DNA from: Boesenbergia rotunda
Taxonomy: Eukaryota > Streptophyta > Magnoliopsida > Zingiberales > Zingiberaceae
NCBI GenBank assembly: GCA_024364735.1
Contig: JAGFNQ010000294.1
Coordinates: 287,582 to 351,581 of the forward strand
Direction of reading: 5' to 3'
DNA: 64,000 nucleotides
In this document: positions 55,701 through 64,000 of the stretch, in pieces
Numbering within the stretch: the first letter of the stretch is position 1
How the letters are laid out: each line of letters starts with the position of its first letter
The notes under the pieces: generated by a model
Database searches by the model: none
Told to the model about the DNA's origin: nothing
What the model saw: only the letters and a program-made list of their open reading frames with translations
Position numbers and translations under genes: made by a program

Positions 55701-58700
55701 CTATGATACATGATATTAGTAGTTCTTTAACAGGGCTACAAAATTGCCGTCCAGCTTGGTCATTCTATTATCGACCCAGTTCCCAGCCTATTCACCTTTA
55801 AAGTTGAGGATACAGAACTGTCAAGTTTGTCAGGGGTACTTATACACGGAGCCTTTTAGTGGTATTTTTTGTTGTTGTTGTTGTAAAGGTTATCTTTAGG
55901 AAATTTATTTTGCAGGCAAAGGTGGTTATATTTATTTCCAATTTAATACACCATCATTTCATCATTGTCTTAGTTTTTCTTATATTATGAACTCTTTACT
56001 ACACAATGGACTTGAATTTCAAAATATTTGACAATTTCTATATTGCTCATTAGTCTATACACATAATTTAAAGGGCTCAGATGATGAGACATCTCATCTT
56101 TCCATTGTCTTTCTCAAAACATGTCTCAAATACTTCAAGAAATCTCTTCCATGTTGCAAGTTTATGAGCCAATAGTTCATTGCCCGCTGCAAATTTTATG
56201 ATATTTTCTTTCGGCGGGTATTATATCTTTAACTGTACCCATGAGGTTCTTGATCTAGTTTCATGGACCTTTTTTTGTTGACTGTCAGAAAAGCAATCAA
56301 ATAATCCTCTATTCTCTTTGGTTTAGCAGGAAGATGGAAGATAGGAATCCTCCATCATATCTCATGGTCTCATGTCAGATTTCATCATGAACTATTCAAA
56401 CATCGACAAAATATCCTCCACTAAGAAACCTCCATCCTATCCATCTTGTCTCATGGCCGCATGATGATTTCATAATGCACGGTTCAAAATTCTGCAAATA
56501 TCCTATAATAATATTCATTTACATACGAAACCATTGTGTTCAAAACTTATGCATTGTGTAACATGGTGGCTGTTTTTATTAGCTCTTCAAGGACTTCACG
56601 TTTTTCTATATTCTATTACTAGGTCACATTTCCTAAAGTCAAAGCAAAGTTGAAACTGAAGAATATCCAAAAGAATTTGCCGGAATATACACAGGCACGC
56701 AGTATGATTGTTTTACATATTAAATTTTTTTTTACTATATTCCAAAATAATATGACTTATGTAGGTTGGGCCTATGCTAGTTACCCATTGGGGCCTTAGT
56801 GGGCCTGCGATTCTGCGCTTATCGGCCTGGGGAGCTCGCGAACTATTTCTCTCTGAATATTCGGGTAACGATTATCTTAAATCTCATAATGAATAATTCT
56901 TAGTTTATTCTTGAGCAACAATTCCTGGAAAATTCAATGCTTCTTTGTATACGGTTGACAGCTTTAAACGGAACATTTTTTTTTTAATAATTCATGCTTT
57001 TAAATTGACTTAATTGACAATTTATAATAAACCATGTGGCAAGTACAATGATAGTAATTACCGAAATAATGAATGAATGAATTTTCATTGCTTGCAATGT
57101 ATTAAGATTTTGTGCATGTATCATAGACAATGTATATACCGAGGAATTTCTAGTACATTTACTAAGTAATCCACATATGTTGTATTTTTTTTGCAGTGTC
57201 AATGGACAAATGCCTTCCGTAGACCTTATAGTAGCAATTCTTTTGTACATTATCAGATAATGGATGCACTAATTAACTGCAGTATACATTATGTCACGTT
57301 CCCGGGGGACCTGCATGTTCGATGGCAAATGGACAACATCTCTACTGTACAGCGGGCAATCTGAAACCTTTGTACATAGCCTACACGGCCCCCAACATAC
57401 CTAGGCCAACACGGCTGGAAAATATAGCAAAAAGAAAGTAAAATACATCGCAGACGAATCATGGACATACTAAGAGCGTGCTGGCACGACGTACATCATA
57501 AAAATATATCTCAAGGCCCTCCGGGGCATACAAAGCACACAACCACAAAATAAAGGACATATACAAGTCCACGAAAAACAAAAAAGAAAATACACCGTCA
57601 CCACGAGTACCAAAAACTGGAACCAAGACGAAGTTGTCGGCGGGACGGGACTGGCTGCCGGACCTCTCCTGGCAACTCTAAGTATATCAGTCTAAAAATA
57701 AAAACATAGCAGACGTGGGTGAGTTTGGGCGGACTCTGCAAGTATAGAGATAGATATGCGTGACATCAAAAAACTATACAAGCAGTATAGAATGAAACAG
57801 ATATAGTCTCATAAGGATATCAGAAACATAGCTGATATACTGTATGAAATGTATATATCAGAGTCTCTCCAATCTGCGGGGTGCTAAAATCATGGACCTC
57901 GAAACCTGAACCCTCCACGGGTAAGCTTGTACACACGAGTAATACAAGATCACCTAAGCTCGTACCACACGAGCAATGCAAGGTCACCAGACCCAATGCG
58001 TAATATCTCCTGTATGTGTATGTCAAACATATGTCGTAAGCATAAGAAAATGCAATCCATGCATCATGCACATGATGCAATGACATGGTCACCCCTGATG
58101 TTAGTCAGCCACCGTCACAAGTCATATGTGAGGTCGAGTGGGTAGGGCTGTGACACTGCACGCACTCTTCCATCATTGCTCCTGAGTGACTAAGTGGATA
58201 GGATGCTGGTGGAGTCCTCTGTTCGACCCCATAGCATATGGGGGGGGGGGGGGATATCTCTCTTATCTCCTCGTATCATCGGAAAGAGGAGAGATCCCTA
58301 TCTGCTATCACGCTCCGGAAACCACTAACCCATGAGCGGTCGAGCGGAGAAGCACAAGGCAACTGCACACACCCTCTGATAATCACTAACCCCTGAGTGG
58401 CTGGGTGTGCAGATGCATATATGACCAACGATCCGTTTCAACTACAAGGGAGTCAAGGGTCAACAACTATGCAACAATGCAATGTTGCATAATACTAAAC
58501 CACACATGCCCACTTGATCATTATCCATATCATTTAAGAGACATGCATAGGTCATGAACATGCATCAATACCAATCAATTATGTAATTAGAGATTCAAGA
58601 AAGTATAACTAGTGATCACTCAATTCTAAGTATAGTATGACATGCAACTCCTCTATGCACACGTTTACACGTGATACTTTATAGAGTGAGAGTATCAAAG

Positions 58701-60651
58701 AGAGACTATATTGACATAAATATGATTATTCCAAGTCCAAGCAGATAAGTATCAAGTAGGATGATCAAAAGCAGATAAAAGTTAATAACCTATTGCTATC
58801 ATAACAATAAGTCATGCATACAATATCAGAAATATGGGGACAAGTCAGAGGTACCTACCTCAGATGGAGAAGCCCGTAATGAAGAGAACCCCCAGTCTAG
58901 GTATAAGCGTCGAATCAGTGTCCTGTATCAAAGGACATATCCTTAGCTATTTACACAAGTAGTAGTAGCTAACTAACAATTAAACCGTATTACAAATTAA
59001 ATGATTTAATTCCCCAATTACACAAATTAAACAAGTTTAGGTCCCGATCCTCAACCTAAATCCAGACTCGAGCCCATCCTAAATCCAAAGTAGCACAAAA
59101 CTCAACCATACCCAAGGTCATGAGTTTAAGCTAACCACCCAACTCCAAACGAGACAACATGGTGTCATAAACTATGTCAATAGCCTCCAATACCTCACGA
59201 CCAAGGCTAAACCAACATTAATCCCAACAGAGCTATCCCCAGATCTTGCTCATGGTACACGGTACACAGTACACAGTACGAACTCCACCTGTGGTCAGTT
59301 TCTAAAACAAAACTAGAATCGAAAACTACAGATCTAAAGCAATTCAATATCGGAAGCTACTCCAAACTAGTTACAACCGAAAACCCAAATCCAACCCGTT
59401 CCAATTCTTTTTTTTCCAGAACAGAATGAGGACCAGTATAAGGAAGAACCATATCCGAACAGTAAAGGACCAAACCATTCTACGTTTACATCCCCAATCA
59501 TCAATAGCAGAGCATGAACAGCAACTACACAACAACATCAAGCATGTCATCCAATCCAATCTCAAAAACCTCAGAAGGAGTACGGTAGTATCAACAACCA
59601 GAGCATCTCTCACAAGAATTTGAAACTCAGATTCCGATTCCAAAAACAAAGAAATCTGAGCTGGGGCAACAAACTTAAATCCGAACAGATCAAGATTGGG
59701 GCAACTCAAACTGAACTACTACCGGAAACATGGATCTTAACAGATTCAACTCAAGGCTACTTCTAATCATCCAAAATCAACCCTAACCTAATCCAACATT
59801 GGACTCACCTGAGACGCGCCGAATCAAAGGTCACCGGAGACCCTCTGCTCAGATCCCCTTTCCAACGAGTCCAAAAGAAAGCCTTCCTCGGCGATAACTT
59901 CCTCACTCTCAAATCTCACTGTGTCATATGTGGCGGTGGATCGGATGGAGAGACAGCCGCAGCAATTGGGAGACGGATCGAGACAAAACGGGGAACCGGA
60001 AGTCAGTGTCTCCGGCTAGGGGTCTGCTTGTGGCCGAAGGGCCGGCGGCCTGTATTTGCGGCGGCGATGATGAGATCGCCTGGGAGAAAGGGGAGCTCGC
60101 GAGGGAGAACAGTGGCCCACAGCAAGAGGTTGGAATGGTAGATGGACGGATTGCCAACCGCCGGCGATGAAGTGGCAACCGGAGGCATGGCGGCGAGATC
60201 GTGAGGACAAGAGAGGGGGAAAAGGATCGGGAGTGGAGGTGATGTTGCTGAAGAAGAGGGAAGAAGAGGAGTTCGGCTAAACAGGGATTAGGCATTTATA
60301 ATAAAAATATTTATAAATGCATTTCCAAAATTCAACTTTTCCCTCAATTAATTAGGATAAGCTAAAATAGGTTTCTTTCTATCCGTTTATCCTCATAAAT
60401 TCCAAAATGGCCACAAAAGAATTTAGAAAAAAATCCTGAAAATTTTCGTAACATTCTACACAGTTATTTTTTTATTTAACCCTTAGAATTAATTGCCGTA
60501 TTTTATACATTATCTCAATGGATGCACTGACCTTATACTGAGTAATTTCTTTTGTTGATTGTGCACAGGAATGCTTTTGGTAGACTTTATACCTGACATC
60601 CATTTAGAAGATGTGGAGCACATCCTTTTCCAGCATAAAGACCAACTTGCA
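52762..60651 (+). CDS. HI0933/BaiN-type FAD/NAD(P) oxidoreductase, exons 1-9 (3' truncated)
   Basis: A flavoprotein dehydrogenase/oxidoreductase of the HI0933 family. Exons: 52762-52947, 53091-53276, 53901-54014, 54112-54199, 55496-55641, 55734-55835, 56623-56694, 56765-56864, 60569-60651; phases agree throughout. Exon 1 has a Ser/Arg-rich, acid-poor start, probably an organelle transit peptide. Exon 2 holds the dinucleotide-binding loop [12 protein letters not shown] and the family motif [12 protein letters not shown]; exon 5 ends LMATGSS; exon 8 has [18 protein letters not shown]. Intron 7 appears to use a GC donor (CAG/GCACGC). Intron 8 is 3.7 kb and holds an LTR-like insertion. After exon 9 the gene runs into unit 2, so about 136 codons are missing. 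The native substrate is unknown. Confidence 0.85.
54714..54795 (-). mobile_element. 3' tail of an RTE-type LINE or related SINE
   Basis: In intron 4. (CAA)n followed by CCTTATCCCATTAGGTGGGG and TCGGCTAGACCCATGGCTAC, the reverse complement of the common plant RTE retroposon 3' end with its (TTG)n tail. Only the tail is present. Confidence 0.6.
57293..59926. mobile_element. LTR-like insertion in intron 8
   Basis: TGTCACGTTCCCGGGGGACC at the left and CTCACTGTGTCA at the right give plausible TG...CA borders of a 2.6-kb solo LTR. The left end matches, from memory, the start of large Ty3/gypsy LTRs (Tekay type). Flanking 5-mers (CATTA and TATGT) do not match, so the borders or the type may be wrong. 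A run of 14-15 G lies at 58238. No long open frame. Confidence 0.45.
59931..60300. other. GC-rich block, copy III
   Basis: Nearly identical to 23937-24300 in copy II. From here to 60836 the two loci stay co-linear (60300-60836 with 24300-24833), which ties copy III exon 9 to copy II exon 9. No coding role shown. Confidence 0.6.
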
Positions 60652-60836
60652 GTTTGGTTTCTTTCCTCAACTCTTATATTTGGGTTCTAAATCCGCTATT
60701 ATTTGGCTAGTAATTGATTGTTTTCTTACTATTATTCGTCTCTACAAAAAGTTTCTTTTTTATGTTTACCAAATTGCAAATTTGAGGTGTTTCTGAAGAA
60801 ACTAACATATTGCATTTTTGCTGAGTGTGAATGTTT

Positions 60837-63800
60837 GGATCGGCTCAGGATGAAGTCGGTATCTAGAGCCGGGAACAACCGAGAGGAGATGAGCACGGGG
60901 GACAGAAACAAACACCAACGGATATTATTGAAAAAAAAGCGAGGGAAGTAAGTCATGAGAGTCGCTCGTCTACCTTGCAACCCTTACAAGCAGACTTATA
61001 TAGAAAGAAAAAAAAAATCGGCACATGTCGGTGCGCTTACAAGGAACGGGGTCCTCCACACGCTCCATTATTGACTCTTACAGCCTTCGGACAGCTTGCT
61101 CTAATAAATGTATTTGCCTAAATATTTAATTTTATGTCAACTGTTTACATTCATACTCATCGATAAGAAGTTGCATTGCCAAGAACATTTTATTTAATTT
61201 AATTTAATTTAATTTAATAAAAATACTTACGCCATCAGGACCAAAGGTTGACTTTGATTAATTCAAACATGTTAGTTGCGCCGGATTAAACCTGTTGGCT
61301 TAGTTTTTATGGACTATCAGTGTTCATTTAGTTTAAGCTAAACTAAATCAGTTATAAATATATAGATTTAAAATCATACTGAAATTATTGGTTTAATTAG
61401 TTCAACTTACTTCAGTTTAAACTGAATTAATTAGTGTAATATTATTTCCAATTAAAAGTCCTACGTATTTTGTTTATGTGTGATAAATGTTTATGGAAAT
61501 TTTCTATTATATATATATTGTTCCAGAAGCGAACGACGCGGATAACGAGTTATCAAGATGCAGCCCACGAAGACGGTGACAGAGAGAGGATGTCCATGCC
61601 CTACGAGTTTAACACGAGCGAGCGTTAAAAGGAACACACCGGAAGATTTTGCTTATTAAAATATTATTTTAATGGATTATCACTCTCTTGTAAATAAAAC
61701 CAACATAAGATAATGATATTATGACAATTAATTGTTATATTGTAGAAGTTATATGTTAGTTTTTATACTATTAATCATGATTAAATAATATTCATTTGAA
61801 ATACATTAAAAGTTATGGAGTGCTCTTAATTTATTTTATTTATTGAAATATTATTTTATCTAGATTATCATTTTCTAATAAAAAATAAATATAGGATAAT
61901 GACAATGGTAGAAGTCCGTAACCAATTGGTACAAATTATAATGGCTAGCAATAAGTTGCTATACGTTATAGCAGTTATCCACCTATAATATGTTATAATC
62001 TAAATTTTAAAATTTGATCCAAAGGCATTTTAGATATTTCACTTTAAATAGGAGGCTCATTTGACTTTTTTTTTTTTTGAAAAAGTGTGCCCATTTGACA
62101 TTTTGACAAGCGCCCTTTGATTTTTATCCTAAATTAACTCTATTTTTTTTTAAAAAAAAACAATGAACTGAGTTTACTAGTATTCAAACTTGTTTATTTT
62201 ATATACATTTTTATTTAATTATAAAAATAAATGAATTTTATAAAATTAAATATTAAATTTATTCATCAATATTCAATTCATTTATCTCCTAAATATGCTC
62301 TCTCGTACTTAAAAATTTGAGATAAATAAAATATTTGAGAGTCATGATATATAATAGCAAAAAGTTCTTGACACAAACAAACCCGCAAATCTTTTTAAGT
62401 TGTGACTTGTGCGAGGGTGGCCAAATCGAGCTGATAATTTGAAGAGAATGACCAGGTGAACCGGACCGATGCTCCAGCAAACCGAATCCATTGGACCGGC
62501 TTGCTAATCAAATGGCACGGTCTTTCTCGTAATTGGGCCTTGAAAACCATGGGCTTCAGGTGAACGGGGCCGATGGTAGACTAAACTGCGTCCCTTGGGC
62601 CTGCCTATAGATCAAGTTCCAAGGCCTTTCTGGGAATTGAGCCTGGAAACGTGGCCCATGGGTTCCATCAAGTGCGACGCCATTCGAAATGAGTAGCTCT
62701 CTTCTCCGTTGTGGAACTTGCGGATGCTCGGAGGAAATGATCTTGAGCCCGGCGAATCTCTCGCACTTTTGGAATTCCGTCAGAGTCGCCTCGTTCCGTC
62801 GGAAGAGCCACGCCTTGCTCCCCCGTCACAGGAGGCGTTGCTCTTCTTCGCCACTCATAGCGATCGCCCAACAGGTAAAACCCTAGCTTTCACCTCTTTA
62901 TGGAAGAAATATGTGACTTTTGTTAATCTCTTTGTTGTTCGGTTGGTTGTACGTGTACTAATTGCTTATGCCTCTTTTGTAAAATCAGTGGACTGATAGT
63001 TGCATCTGCTTGTATAGGCAGAAGAGCAATCGTTGGTTGTGGTGGGTGGTGGTGCTGCTGGAGTCTATGCTTCAATTAGAGCGAAGTCTCTAGCTCCGCA
63101 CCTAAGTGTGTTGGTTATTGAGAAAGGGAAACCATTAGCGAAGGTTAAAGTTTCCGGGGGAGGTCGATGCAATGTGACAAATGGACATTTCTTTGATGCA
63201 TCGGTGAGGAAAAAGCTTTTTCAATGTCACAAAATCACAGTTTTGGAACAATAAAATGAAGAAGAGCTATTACTTTTCCCATCATGGTTACCATTTCAAG
63301 TTCTTGAAATGTTGCATTCATGCCTTGTCTATTTGGTTGTTAATGCATCAGCATTGTCTTAGTTTACTCTCACTATATTATTTATGCCATATTCCAGTTG
63401 CAAATATTCAAATATAGATGTAGTAACGGGGCAAAAATGGTGCAATCTGTGTACTTTCTAGTGGTGGGTAAGTTAGCAAAAGGAGCACATGTCTATCCTT
63501 TTGGTGCTTGGAGTATGTATGTTAAGCATGATATTATGATTATATTACTGTTTCTCTGAATTTTTTAAATTATATCTAATATCCCCATGGCAAGCTATGT
63601 ATAACCCATATCAATCATTGTTTTACTGATATTGACCTTCTGATCACTTCTATTGAATTCTATATTGCTCCATATTAGTCGCAGAGACAAAATTTCATAC
63701 GTCACAAGAATATATTGATTGTTTTCTCTCCCTTTATCTATAGGTGAATTAGCATGCAACTTAGTTTTTTATCATTCAGTGCCATTGCTGTTACTCTTCT

Positions 63801-64000
63801 GAGCATGCTTGGTTGCTTCAATTACAGAGACTGGTGGATAATTATCCTCGAGGAAATAGAGAACTGAGAGGCTCTTTTTTCAACATTCATGGACCAAAGG
63901 AGACAATATGCTGGTTTTCTGATCACGGGATTAAGCTTAAGGTTTTATTTGGAAATATCTACTCTATTCTTCTCCGTATTTGGTGTATGATTGCCATTGT
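60837..64000 (+). repeat. Tandem duplication unit 2 (runs off the window)
   Basis: Second copy of 50907-54073, identical as far as I can see except for T-run/A-run length at about 62070 and 62145. Confidence 0.92.
62689..63941 (+). CDS. HI0933-type oxidoreductase, exons 1-3 of copy IV (continues beyond window)
   Basis: Exons 62689-62874, 63018-63203 and 63828-63941, each with the same sequence as exons 1-3 of the gene at 52762, including the VVVGGGAAG and [12 protein letters not shown] motifs. The same three site II elements lie upstream (62534, 62596, 62653). If unit 2 is followed by the original downstream part, this copy and not the 52762 one could be the complete, functional gene; the window ends too soon to tell. 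Confidence 0.85.

Larger units (their letters stand above)
50907..60836 (+). repeat. Tandem duplication unit 1 (9.93 kb)
   Basis: GGATCGGCTCAGGATGAAGT at 50907 recurs at 60837. From there on the two copies run in parallel to the window end (offset 9,930, then 9,927 after two homopolymer indels near 52150 and 52220). The unit begins after the DUF247 upstream region and ends inside oxidoreductase intron 9. The border shares only GGAT, a short microhomology. I found no other difference over about 3.16 kb. Confidence 0.92.

Noticed and set aside
57287..59931. TATGT as a 5-bp target duplication (57290-57294 and 59927-59931) of the intron 8 insertion
   Set aside because: With those repeats the element would start CACG rather than TG; the match may be chance. 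Borders left uncertain.

Overview
The window is nuclear DNA of a flowering plant. It has exon/intron genes with GT-AG borders and plant-type transposons (a Ty1-copia element of the SIRE type with an initiator-Met tRNA primer site, a CACTA element, a giant MULE carrying Ulp1-type protease genes, and tRNA-derived SINEs). The window also holds two plant-specific DUF247 genes. I cannot name the species. All coordinates were read by eye.

The backbone is a head-to-tail series of copies of one gene neighbourhood: a gene for a HI0933/BaiN-type FAD/NAD(P)-binding oxidoreductase on the + strand, followed in the first two copies by a convergent DUF247 gene on the - strand. Copy I (1-17.1 kb) keeps eroded internal pieces and exons 12-15 (12988-13796), then DUF247 at 14861-16210. 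Copy II (19.2-50.9 kb) keeps eroded pieces, exons 9-14 (24564-45989) and DUF247 at 48619-49974. Copy III (50907-60836) has clean exons 1-9 (52762-60651) but stops in intron 9. Copy IV (60837-64000) is a nearly identical tandem duplicate of copy III that runs off the window. Pooling the copies gives a 15-exon gene of about 491 codons; no copy in the window is complete.

Most of the length is nested transposons. A 9.4-kb SIRE-type element (1282-10684, - strand) sits in copy I with a GTAAA target duplication, and the matching empty site survives in copy II at 20961. A 20.2-kb MULE (25343-45563) sits inside exon 11 of copy II with about 215-bp terminal inverted repeats and a perfect 9-bp target duplication. 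It carries a broken MuDR-type transposase (42424-44573, -), one nearly whole and one partial Ulp1/C48 protease gene (25849-30592 and 39990-40560, +), a tandem array of a roughly 158-bp palindrome-bearing repeat, and six clusters of a hairpin repeat built on TTCAGGCCC/GGGCCTGAA. Within the MULE lie a solo SIRE-type LTR (27300-28770, target duplication AATTA) and a 4.66-kb CACTA element (32631-37287, target duplication TCT) that has captured pieces of a GPAT9-like acyltransferase gene and a BOR-type boron transporter gene.

The most unusual item is the MULE with its two dispersed palindromic repeat systems. A deletion remnant of a related element at 17.9-18.4 kb carries the same hairpin motif and a matching terminal repeat, which argues that the motif belongs to this transposon lineage. 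The other notable point is the almost perfect 9.93-kb tandem duplication at the right end.
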